Source: a bacterium (lineage in GTDB: Bacteria; Zixibacteria; MSB-5A5; GN15; FEB-12). From it: a stretch of DNA of 64,000 nt. A program made the translations under genes and the position numbers. The stretch covers positions 62,001 to 126,000 of the forward strand of contig JADJGQ010000003.1 in assembly GCA_016708025.1 (NCBI GenBank). The letters run 5' to 3'. The notes beneath the pieces are model-generated. The model made no database searches. It worked only from the letters and a program-made list of their open reading frames with translations, and was not told where the DNA came from. Within the stretch, counting starts at the first letter, position 1. The number at the start of each line of letters is the position of its first letter. Positions 9,331-16,689 of this stretch are shown here, piece by piece.

Positions 9331-9365
9331 ATTGTTAGCACTCATGTCAATCGAGTGCTAACAAT
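9331..9365. promoter_or_regulatory. CIRCE operator (HrcA binding site) of groESL
   Basis: TTAGCACTC (9335-9343), nine bases, GAGTGCTAA (9353-9361) is an exact CIRCE consensus. Here the symmetry extends four more bases each side, giving perfect 13-bp arms. HrcA repressor binds this element and releases it on heat shock. On the minus strand TTGACA boxes occur at 9370-9365 and 9350-9345, either of which could be the -35 of the groES promoter; the -10 is not clear. The remaining sequence up to the gene at 9595 shows no other feature I can support. Confidence 0.95.
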
Positions 9366-9594
9366 GTCAAGGATAACGATTAAACGCGGCTTCTGTCAAT
9401 ATGGTTTCAGCCAATTTGTGATTTTTTTCGCCTAATCGGGAAGGAAACGGACATTGCGGTAGTACAATGAGTTACAGGACAGCTTGAAATTCTGATTTTT
9501 GGGCCATTTGACGAAAAAAAGACAACAAACTGACAATTGGGCCGTATTAATCGGAAAACCGGGCCGAATAGGCTAACAGGAGATGAGGTGAATC

Positions 9595-10311
9595 ATGCTA
9601 CGGAACGTTCTTATTAAAGGTCTGACACTCGCAATTCTGGCAATTATCATATCGAGCGCTGGTGTATCGGCGCAGACCAATTTCATGGGCGGGCTGCATT
9701 TCAACGCCGGCTTCCCCCAGGGTGATTTCAAAGAGCAGCTCGACCGTAACGCATACGGTGCCGGAGCGCAGTTCTTCTATTCCCCGAGCCGTTCCCCGTT
9801 TGCGATTGGTGTTGAACTTGGCGTAAAAAACTACGGGAATGAATCCCGCCGCGAGCCATTTTCAACCACTATTCCGGATGTCACGGTCAAAGTCGAGACC
9901 TCCAATAACATGGTCGATGGTTTCCTGATCTTCCGTGGCCAGGTGCCGAACGGCCCGATCCGTCCGTATGTCGACGGTCTGGTTGGATTCAATTATCTCT
10001 TTACTGAGACCAAGATCTCCGATGCCAGCGATGGCGACGAAGTTGCCAAGTCGACCAATCAGGATGACGCTGTTTTTGCGTACGGTGCGGGTGGCGGTCT
10101 GATGGTTCAGCTCTACGATGGCGGCAATCGCGAAGGAAAGAAGCCATTCCAGATTCTGCTGGATGCCGGCCTGCGCTATGTCATTGGTGGCGAAGCGCAG
10201 TATCTTAAAGAAGGTTCCATCCGTCGCGAAGACGGTAATGTGACGTACGATCTGATCGAGTCAAAGACAGATATGTTGCGTCTGCATGTAGGTATTGTCG
10301 GAAGATTCTGA
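9595..10311 (+). CDS. Outer-membrane beta-barrel-like protein
   Basis: A 238-residue protein with a signal peptide (hydrophobic LTLAILAIIISSAGV, then SAQ|TNF). It shows alternating amphipathic strands such as MGGLHFNAGFPQG, FAIGVELGVKNYG, YVDGLVGFNYLF, FAYGAGGGLMVQL and ILLDAGLRYVIGG, and it ends in a C-terminal aromatic strand (LRLHVGIVGRF). The final Phe is typical of proteins inserted by the BAM machinery. The size fits a small 8-stranded OmpA/OmpX-like barrel of the beta-barrel_2 kind. Its role, whether adhesion, pore or structural, cannot be told. It is monocistronic with a terminator. Confidence 0.75.
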   Translation: MLRNVLIKGLTLAILAIIISSAGVSAQTNFMGGLHFNAGFPQGDFKEQLDRNAYGAGAQFFYSPSRSPFAIGVELGVKNYGNESRREPFSTTIPDVTVKVETSNNMVDGFLIFRGQVPNGPIRPYVDGLVGFNYLFTETKISDASDGDEVAKSTNQDDAVFAYGAGGGLMVQLYDGGNREGKKPFQILLDAGLRYVIGGEAQYLKEGSIRREDGNVTYDLIESKTDMLRLHVGIVGRF

Positions 10312-10337
10312 TTCTTGTCTTGGAGCGAGAAAAAGAG

Positions 10338-10366
10338 AACGGCGCCCTTCGGCGCCGTTTTTGTTT
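10338..10366 (+). terminator. Rho-independent terminator
   Basis: AACGGCGCC (10338-10346) pairs with GGCGCCGTT (10351-10359), with loop CTTC and a following T-rich tail. It closes the barrel gene. Confidence 0.9.
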
Positions 10367-10397
10367 TACCAATTTGCTTAGTACGATGGTCAATGAA

Positions 10398-11705
10398 TTA
10401 CGGGCATGTCGATAGTACGGGCCGATTCTCGGTCTGTGTCAGGTAGGCAATGAGAATCGAGAGGTCAGACAGATCGACATTCAGCGAACCGTCAACATCA
10501 GACTCAATAGAGCAGTCCGTTGGCGGCATCACCCCCGCCACAAGGAAAGAAACCATCGAGGAGAGGTCGCTTAAGTCGACTTGGTCCGCGGCATCCCCGT
10601 CCACATTGCCTCGAGTCCCGATGCAACAGTAGTTCGGCGTCGCCGCATACGAGATCTCGGTATTGTCCACAGTCGTGAATTCGCCGATTACAAGGAGTTG
10701 ACCATCTCTCACCAATATTTGTCGCGCCGCCTGGCCCTCGAGTTCACCAATTCTCGACCAAGTAGAATTGGAGAACTGCCAGATACCCCTCTCAGAGGCC
10801 CAGTAAGTGGAGATGATCTTATTCTGAAATTCAACCATCGACCCGATTCCGCCCCACCGATCGCGGGGAAGATTGAGATTCATATCCGTCCAATTACTGC
10901 CGTCCCATTTGGCTATTGAAGTAAGCTCTGTTGCGCCGCTTAGTTTGAAGAGCCCGGAGACGTACAGCTCCCCTTGATATTCAAGGAAATTGGTTCCGGA
11001 TGAGTTTGTTTGCGCGTTGCCAACCGGAGTCTGTCCGTCCTCTCCCAAAACTGGCGCACAGGTTGTCCCGTCAAAGCGATAGACTCTCGGGAAGTTTTCC
11101 TGTACCGAACCATGGGAACCAATAACTGAGATGAACAATTGGTCCTGATATGTGGCCGCATCCGCCGCAATGCCGCTCAATTCTGTTGGAATCCCGATAA
11201 GATTGTTTCCGTCAACTCTTGCCAGATAAAAGTCTTCGGCCGTCTGCCGTGTCCTGAAAAGTCCAACGAGATAGAGTGTGTCCCGCAGGACCGCATACCC
11301 ACCCAAACTATGGATATCCCACATTGTCGTGTCTATGGCGGATTCCCAACCCGATCCAGTCCATATCCTCCAGCCCCACCAATCGCCTGTCTCCTCATCT
11401 CTTACATAGAGTCCCCCGGAATAGACCTCTCCGTGGTAGCTCATAAGATCCATATCCTCGGGCTGAAAAAGCAGGGGGCCGACCGGTTCAAGGGTTAACC
11501 CACTCCATTTCATGATCTGACCGAAATCTCCGTCACGTACCACAACCCAAAACTCCGAGCCATGCTGAACCGCCGAGAACATCGGAAGATCGGACCCTTC
11601 GACATCCATCCATCGAGACGCCGTGGACGGGCCGGCTATCACGGGAATTGAAGATAGGCCGACTGACGCCAGCCAAAACAACACCAGCACCAGAATTCTC
11701 TTCAT
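10398..11705 (-). CDS. Secreted protein with kelch/propeller-like body and C-terminal dockerin-like tail
   Basis: 435 residues with a signal peptide (MKRILVLVLFWLASVGLSSI). The body has repeated units about measured values and their display (KWSGLTLEPVG, RFDGTTCAPVLG, KWDGSNWTDMNL, FSNSTWSRIGELEG), suggesting a galactose-oxidase/kelch-like propeller with an x-W-x-G rhythm. The last 65 residues hold two Asp-rich calcium-loop motifs, NVDGDAADQVDLSDLSSMV and DVDGSLNVDLSDLSILIAY, arranged as in type I dockerins. The same tail ends the proteases at 56744 and 58765. No cohesin scaffold gene is present in the window, so the tail may instead act as a surface-anchoring or sorting module. Confidence 0.7.
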   Translation of the reverse strand: MKRILVLVLFWLASVGLSSIPVIAGPSTASRWMDVEGSDLPMFSAVQHGSEFWVVVRDGDFGQIMKWSGLTLEPVGPLLFQPEDMDLMSYHGEVYSGGLYVRDEETGDWWGWRIWTGSGWESAIDTTMWDIHSLGGYAVLRDTLYLVGLFRTRQTAEDFYLARVDGNNLIGIPTELSGIAADAATYQDQLFISVIGSHGSVQENFPRVYRFDGTTCAPVLGEDGQTPVGNAQTNSSGTNFLEYQGELYVSGLFKLSGATELTSIAKWDGSNWTDMNLNLPRDRWGGIGSMVEFQNKIISTYWASERGIWQFSNSTWSRIGELEGQAARQILVRDGQLLVIGEFTTVDNTEISYAATPNYCCIGTRGNVDGDAADQVDLSDLSSMVSFLVAGVMPPTDCSIESDVDGSLNVDLSDLSILIAYLTQTENRPVLSTCP

Positions 11706-11795
11706 AGGATCTCTCTCTGCTGAAGTGTGCTAATAAGCTGAAAACCTTGAAATATCATCCGAGCTGTCATCGCGTTGTCACGCGCGACTGACCAA

Positions 11796-11825
11796 TTGAC
11801 GATCAGACAACCAGCGAGTTAAACT
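11796..11825 (+). promoter_or_regulatory. Possible promoter of the 11981 gene
   Basis: TTGACG, an 18-base spacer, then TAAACT, about 150 bases before the ATG. This is the only promoter-like pair I see in the 275-base divergent gap between 11705 and 11981. Confidence 0.35.
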
Positions 11826-11980
11826 AAATGGATATCCAAATCCCAATTCAATATGGCCTTCAAGCTCTATTATGTCAAGAAGATTACGGCCCATGGGATT
11901 GGAGATTCGGGCCACCACCTTCTGCTTTACTGGCGGCCAACAACTCACTATCTTGAATGCAGTGAGGGAATAACCTAACT

Positions 11981-13363
11981 ATGTGGCGTATATTTTCCTT
12001 TCTAATCATCTGTTGCTTCTCGGTGGGGGCTGTCGTATGGCCGTCCGGAGTGCATGCCCAACGCCGCAGTAGCAGCCTCAATGTCCCCAATCAATATGAC
12101 CCGTTCTACAGTTCGGGCCGTCTCGTCGGTCAGGATCGGCTTTACTCAGAGATCGATTCTGCCTACATAGCGGTTCCACTCGACAGTATCCGGCCGCTGT
12201 ACCCCGTCAAAGCTTTGCAGAAGCGGGTTGGCGGCTGGGTCTGGATCAAGATCAAAATGAGCCCGGAGGGTGTCCCACAGCAAACAGAGATCGTCGCTTG
12301 TCATCCGGAGTGGTTTGACTTCGAACCAGCGGCCGTGAAAGCAGTCAAACAGGCCCGATTCCAGCCGCCTCCGAATACAGGCCGACGCAAGACCTCTAAA
12401 TGGATGCACTATATAGTCAACTTCGATCCTTACGATAATCCTTATTTGGGCGACAGCCTGCCGACCGTTGACAGCATCATTGCGTTTGACACACCTGCGT
12501 CCTCCACCAAACCGATCACCATCGAGATACTCGACGCCGAACATCAGATACAGATTTTGGACACTGGTACGATCAAAGTACTGATCGACGCCAATGGGAT
12601 ACCGCGTGACTATCGCATTGTGAAGTCTGGCGGAAGTCCAACTGTCGATTCGGCCGCGGTCCATTTCGTGAGAGTCCAGCAGTTCAATCCGGCCACGTTC
12701 GGAGGAGAACCGATCGCGATGTGGGTCGATGTCCCTTTCGCATATACCCGAATCGATCACTTCCTGGCAGTTCCATCTGTTAGCGCAATCGCGATCCCAA
12801 AGTTGGGATTGGTACTGAATCAGCAACTAAGCTCTCGGATTGAGATAGAACTTGTCAATGACACTGCACATGGTCTCATTCCCCTCAGACCATTCTACCA
12901 AAATACGGATTCATCATTATATGGATTGGCGGAGCGGATGTTGCGAAAACTGAAGTTTGTCGCCCCGGACAGATATGACCCGAAGGATAGTCTTAAAATA
13001 TCACATCGCTGTCTATTTATTCCCTCGCAGATGCCTGCACTGAACATTGATAGCCTACCATCAATAGATACGGACCATTTACCAGATTCAGGCTACTCAC
13101 CCCCGGTCCTGACCTACTCCAGCCCCATTAACTATCATGAGCTTGCGCGAAGGTACGGCCTGGAAGCAACAATTGAGGTCGCCGCGCTAGTTGACGCTGA
13201 CGGTTCAGTCCGCATGGCTACCGTCACCAAAGAAAGCTTTGTTCGTCCGATGAATCTGACGGTTGTCGAAGCGGCAATCAGCAATCGGTATATTCCTGCG
13301 AAAAGCAACGGGAGGCCGATCGCCGCATGGGTGACCTATAAAGTGGAGTTCAGACTGGAATGA
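11981..13363 (+). CDS. Exported protein with three TonB C-terminal-like domains
   Basis: 460 residues with a signal peptide (FSFLIICCFSVGAVVW, cleavage near VHA-QR). Three segments share the TonB-C pattern of a beta strand, a D/E-G-x-V turn, an A-A-V helix and an F-x-P-A strand. They lie at about 65-150 (GGWVWIKIKMSPEGVP through AVKAVKQARFQPP), 180-258 (TIKVLIDANGIPR through VQQFNPATFGGEPIAMWV) and 375-460 (EATIEVAALVDADGSV through YIPAKSNGRPIAAWVTYKV). TonB normally has one such domain and a membrane anchor with a Pro-rich linker. Here there is a cleavable signal and no linker, so energy transduction is unlikely. A periplasmic binding or cell-envelope adapter role is my inference. No ExbB/ExbD neighbours. 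Confidence 0.7.
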   Translation: MWRIFSFLIICCFSVGAVVWPSGVHAQRRSSSLNVPNQYDPFYSSGRLVGQDRLYSEIDSAYIAVPLDSIRPLYPVKALQKRVGGWVWIKIKMSPEGVPQQTEIVACHPEWFDFEPAAVKAVKQARFQPPPNTGRRKTSKWMHYIVNFDPYDNPYLGDSLPTVDSIIAFDTPASSTKPITIEILDAEHQIQILDTGTIKVLIDANGIPRDYRIVKSGGSPTVDSAAVHFVRVQQFNPATFGGEPIAMWVDVPFAYTRIDHFLAVPSVSAIAIPKLGLVLNQQLSSRIEIELVNDTAHGLIPLRPFYQNTDSSLYGLAERMLRKLKFVAPDRYDPKDSLKISHRCLFIPSQMPALNIDSLPSIDTDHLPDSGYSPPVLTYSSPINYHELARRYGLEATIEVAALVDADGSVRMATVTKESFVRPMNLTVVEAAISNRYIPAKSNGRPIAAWVTYKVEFRLE

Positions 13364-13388
13364 CTACCTCGTATTGAGAGCGGATCGC

Positions 13389-13877
13389 TCACCCAAAACT
13401 CCGCTCTCTACCCAATGTCCGTCGGATCACCGCGATCTGCCCCGCATGGTAGAAATCGTGCGCTTTCAAAAACAGCACCGCTCCGAGGCGTGTATCCTGC
13501 CATCCGGGTGCGATCTCGATCTCGTTGGCAAGCTCCCCTTCATCAAGAAGATCAAGGAACTCCACTACCATTCGCTGATAATCGAACAGCCGCTCACGGA
13601 TCGCTTCGATCGTCGGAAAGGCGCTCGGATCAGGATTCAGGGCCGCCCCACGACGGAACAGCTCATGCCACCCTTCGGGCAACGAAATATGCCCGCCCAG
13701 CAGTTTGCCCGAAAGGACAGTCGTGGTCAGAATATGCCCGGTCAACCACTTGATATGGTTGTTATAGCCGGGGACCTGATGAATCGATTCTTCCTCGGTG
13801 ATATCTTCTACCAGCCGGCGAACCGCGCCATGCATGGTGATCAGGTGAGAGCGGAGTGCGTCGCGTGAGACGGACAT
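13389..13877 (-). CDS. DinB-like four-helix metal-binding protein
   Basis: 162 residues, all helical, with the DinB/YfiT-superfamily layout. The first metal-ligand region is NHIKWLTGHI near residues 40-49, and the C-terminal pair is in AHDFYHAGQIAVIRR near residues 138-152. This superfamily includes thiol-dependent S-transferases (bacillithiol, mycothiol) and proteins of unknown role; the substrate is not visible. A small stem (13376-13408) spans its stop codon and the convergent gene end, but it lacks a T-run. Confidence 0.8.
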   Translation of the reverse strand: MSVSRDALRSHLITMHGAVRRLVEDITEEESIHQVPGYNNHIKWLTGHILTTTVLSGKLLGGHISLPEGWHELFRRGAALNPDPSAFPTIEAIRERLFDYQRMVVEFLDLLDEGELANEIEIAPGWQDTRLGAVLFLKAHDFYHAGQIAVIRRTLGRERSFG

Positions 13878-13900
13878 AGATTGCTCCAGTGGAATGATGT

Positions 13901-14665
13901 TTAATTCAGGTCGCCGATCAGGCGAAGCCCCTCAAGGGTCAAGGTCGGGTCGACCATCCGGATATGTCGGGAGAATTTCTCCATATTGCTGGCCAACCCG
14001 CCGGTTGCCAGAATAGTCGCCCGCTCGAAACCGGTCTCTTCGATTATCTTGTCGATAATGAAATCAACCTGCCCGACCGTTCCGTAAAACAGGCCGGACT
14101 TGAGTGCTCCGGCAGTTGACTTGCCGACAACAGTATTCGGCGGCTCGATCCGTACTTCAAACAGACGCGCCGCGCGCCGGGCCAACTCCGCCATCGAGGT
14201 CTCCGGCCCCGGAATGATCACTCCCCCGATATACGCGCCGGATTCATTCACGACATCAAATGTTGTCGCTGTCCCGAAATCGACAATGATCACCGGGCCA
14301 CCGAATTTGGAGAACCCGGCAACGGCATTCGCTATCCGGTCGGCGCCTACTTGCTCCGGATGGTCTATTTCGATCTTGATGGAAAGCTGAATATGTGAGG
14401 ATACCACCACCGGCACACAGCCGAAATACTTCCTGGCCATCGTCTCAAAAACCGGCGTCAAATGTGGAACGACCGAAGCGATCACTACCTTATCGATCTC
14501 CTCATTGGCGACTTTCATCCGTTCCAAAAGACCGGTACAGAAAAAACCTGCTTCATCGGTGGTCAGGGTGCGATTTGACGCGACCCGGAAATGGTCTTTC
14601 AGGGTACGTCCTTTATAGACCCCCACGACCGTGTTGGTATTGCCAATATCAATTGCCAGGAGCAT
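13901..14665 (-). CDS. coaX: Type III pantothenate kinase
   Basis: 254 residues, normal for CoaX, which phosphorylates pantothenate in the first step of coenzyme A synthesis and is resistant to CoA feedback. Visible ASKHA-fold motifs are the N-terminal phosphate loop DIGNTNTVVGVYKG, the substrate-binding GADRIANAVAG and the second phosphate motif VDFGTATTFDVV. It lies between the DinB-like gene (23 bases downstream) and an alpha/beta hydrolase, all on the minus strand. BirA, a common neighbour elsewhere, is not present. Confidence 0.95.
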   Translation of the reverse strand: MLLAIDIGNTNTVVGVYKGRTLKDHFRVASNRTLTTDEAGFFCTGLLERMKVANEEIDKVVIASVVPHLTPVFETMARKYFGCVPVVVSSHIQLSIKIEIDHPEQVGADRIANAVAGFSKFGGPVIIVDFGTATTFDVVNESGAYIGGVIIPGPETSMAELARRAARLFEVRIEPPNTVVGKSTAGALKSGLFYGTVGQVDFIIDKIIEETGFERATILATGGLASNMEKFSRHIRMVDPTLTLEGLRLIGDLN

Positions 14666-14721
14666 GACTGGAATATACCGGAGTGGCTGGGGAAGTCAAC
14701 CCCGCTGGCGCGGGCCTTTCT

Positions 14722-15681
14722 CTACCTGCTTAAGCCGAGTTGGCGCCGTATTGCCTCGGCCACCGTGCCCGGGTATGCGTGCTGGACCTGATGTCCGCAA
14801 CCCGTCAGAAAGATTATCTCAGCATCGGCTATTTGAGCGGCCAGTCGGACTGACTGCTCCTCCGGCACGAGGACTTGGTCGGAGTCACCGACAATTACCG
14901 TCACCGGAAGCCTGATCTTTCCATAGTCAATCGACATACTTTCCAGGGCATCATTGAGGTGGGCCAGATCTTCCGAAGCGGCTCGCAGGTGACTTGGCCG
15001 GGTGGTCATACCGACGCGCGGCTCCAGATAACTGGCCGGAACCTCGCAGGGAGCAAAGGCTCGCTTCACCGTTTCCGAGGCCAGCATTCGTGAAACCGGC
15101 GTGGCAACGCTGGTAAATGTAAGTTCACCGACCAAAGGGGAGGTGATTGCGTCGCCGAAGATCTCGGACATGCGGGTAACCGGATAAGCCACCGGCGCGA
15201 GCAGAATCAGCCCACAGCAATCTTCCGGATAGGTCAACGCATAATTGAGAGAAATAGCGCCACCTAACGAATGTCCAACGATGAGCGGCCGCGTTATGCC
15301 GAGACTGTCCAGCAATGCATGGATCATGCGAGTTTGCAGCGCGATCGTGAGCGGACTGTCGGTAGCGTACTCGCTGTATCCATATCCCGGACGGTCGAGC
15401 GCAATAAACTCGCAAGTTCCGGAGAGAGAGTCGGACATAGGCGTGGTGAAATCCTGGAGCAATCCGCCCAGACCATGAATCAACACGACCGGGTCTCCGC
15501 TCCCCTGTCGGAGATAGTGCATCTGTCCCCCGTCAACCATCTGCAATTTTCCTATGGGGGGTGCACTTCGTTCGGCATCTGTCACCATCTGATCGGTCAG
15601 ATAGCTGAACGCCAGATAAAGAATGACGACTGCTAATACCGGGCAGACAACCCAGGCAAGAGTCTTCCTATGAATGGACAA
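14722..15681 (-). CDS. Membrane-anchored alpha/beta hydrolase
   Basis: 319 residues. The reading frame opens with a TTG codon giving one N-terminal helix (LAWVVCPVLAVVILYLAFSY), after which the catalytic domain would face the periplasm. The hydrolase fold is clear: the oxyanion strand VVLIHGLGG, the nucleophile elbow GHSLGGA (Ser near 137), the acid in VIVGDSDQVLVP and the His in GCGHQVQH. The spread is typical of the MhpC/epoxide-hydrolase-like group; the substrate is unknown. The next in-frame ATG would remove the anchor, and a GGGG element lies 9 bases before the TTG, so TTG is kept with moderate certainty. Confidence 0.8.
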   Translation of the reverse strand: MSIHRKTLAWVVCPVLAVVILYLAFSYLTDQMVTDAERSAPPIGKLQMVDGGQMHYLRQGSGDPVVLIHGLGGLLQDFTTPMSDSLSGTCEFIALDRPGYGYSEYATDSPLTIALQTRMIHALLDSLGITRPLIVGHSLGGAISLNYALTYPEDCCGLILLAPVAYPVTRMSEIFGDAITSPLVGELTFTSVATPVSRMLASETVKRAFAPCEVPASYLEPRVGMTTRPSHLRAASEDLAHLNDALESMSIDYGKIRLPVTVIVGDSDQVLVPEEQSVRLAAQIADAEIIFLTGCGHQVQHAYPGTVAEAIRRQLGLSR

Positions 15682-15730
15682 TCTGAATTACCCCATGACC
15701 AACGGCGCTAGAGCCACGGTCAATCATGAC

Positions 15731-16015
15731 TCAACTATATCCGGGTCCCTGTCCGCCGTAACGTTGGGCGGTCCAATAGTTGATCTTTTCGGCTGATTTG
15801 TAGGCATCCCACATCCCATAGATCCAGAGAATCGGGGTGGTGATGAAGCCGATCAACAGGAACATCAGGATGATCGACACACCGTATGCCAGCATAAAGA
15901 TAATCCCCTTCCCAAGCTGGCCGTTGTAGATCTGCCCGAGCCCGGTCCAGAAGAATGAAAGCACGGCGGCCAATCCTGGGTTCTTGTAGTAAACCGGCGG
16001 CTGCGGCTGTTGCAT
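15731..16015 (-). CDS. TM2-like small membrane protein
   Basis: 94 residues with the Shine-Dalgarno AAAGGAG. A short Pro/Gln-rich start is followed by KNPGLAAVLSFFWTGLGQIYNGQLGKG and two membrane helices, then WIYGMWDAYKSAEKIN. The pair 'GLGQ-x-YNG' before the first helix and 'D-x-Y' after the second is typical of TM2-domain and related two-helix proteins. Function unknown. The 50-base gap to the hydrolase suggests separate or loose co-transcription. Confidence 0.7.
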   Translation of the reverse strand: MQQPQPPVYYKNPGLAAVLSFFWTGLGQIYNGQLGKGIIFMLAYGVSIILMFLLIGFITTPILWIYGMWDAYKSAEKINYWTAQRYGGQGPGYS

Positions 16016-16119
16016 CGCATGCTCCTTTAGGTTAGTCCTCCTAGCCCAAAGTACACTTCTTTGGCGACATTATTCAATTGTTTTTTTCTCCCATCCGCAC
16101 CGCCCTCGCATGTTGAGTC

Positions 16120-16149
16120 TTGGAAGCGGCGGTCGCGAGACGATATATT
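16120..16149 (+). promoter_or_regulatory. Possible promoter of the acetyltransferase/bd-like gene cluster
   Basis: TTGGAA, 18 bases, TATATT, about 70 bases before the acetyltransferase ATG. It could also serve the bd-like genes downstream, which follow without a terminator. Confidence 0.4.
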
Positions 16150-16217
16150 CTGTGAGAAAATCGACTGTGGATCTGTCCAGTTACGAACAGTTTTGGTTCC
16201 CTTGTCGGAGGAGAAAT

Positions 16218-16652
16218 ATGGAGCCTGAGATCCGTCGGCTGACAATCGCCGACTATGATGAGATCGTGCGGGTTTGGTCCGATGCTGGCCTTCCCTACAA
16301 ACCGGGCGGGCGCGAGCGAAAAGACATGCTGGCAAAAGAAATGACGCGCCCCTACTGCGCGTTTCTTGGCCTTGAGATCGACGGCCGTCTGCTTGGGGTG
16401 ATCATCGCGAACTGGGATGGTCGCCGCGGCTGGCTGAACCGCCTGGCGATAGACCCGGATCACCGCGGTAAACGCTACGCTGGATTGTTGATCGAGGCCG
16501 CCGAGCAGTTCCTCGAAAGCCAGGGGGCGATCGTCCTGGCCGGTCTGATCGACGAAGAGAATCTTCCTTCAATGGCCGCCTTTGCTCGGGCCGGCTACTC
16601 CTGCGTGACGGAGATCCGCCTCTGGCGAAAACGAAAAAGTCCTGATGCGTGA
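16218..16652 (+). CDS. GNAT family N-acetyltransferase
   Basis: 144 residues starting at the ATG at 16218, chosen over the upstream in-frame ATG (16110) because GGAGGAG lies 5 bases before it and the protein then begins with the usual IRRLTIADYDEIVRVW. The acetyl-CoA loop is LAIDPDHRGKRYAGLLI (motif A, R/Q-x-x-G-x-G/A-like) near residues 79-95, and the C-terminal half has ENLPSMAAFARAGYSCV. It acetylates an unknown amine. The ribosomal RimI-like group is a possible relative. It precedes the bd-like module by 37 bases. Confidence 0.85.
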   Translation: MEPEIRRLTIADYDEIVRVWSDAGLPYKPGGRERKDMLAKEMTRPYCAFLGLEIDGRLLGVIIANWDGRRGWLNRLAIDPDHRGKRYAGLLIEAAEQFLESQGAIVLAGLIDEENLPSMAAFARAGYSCVTEIRLWRKRKSPDA

Positions 16653-16689
16653 AGACTGATCGAGTCTTCCAATATACTGGAGGTTGTCT

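Noticed and set aside
13376..13408. Stem (GAGAGCGGA/TCCGCTCTC) as a two-way terminator between the TonB-C protein and the DinB-like gene
   Set aside because: The stem is real but has a 15-base loop and no T-run on either strand, and one arm is in the DinB-like coding end.
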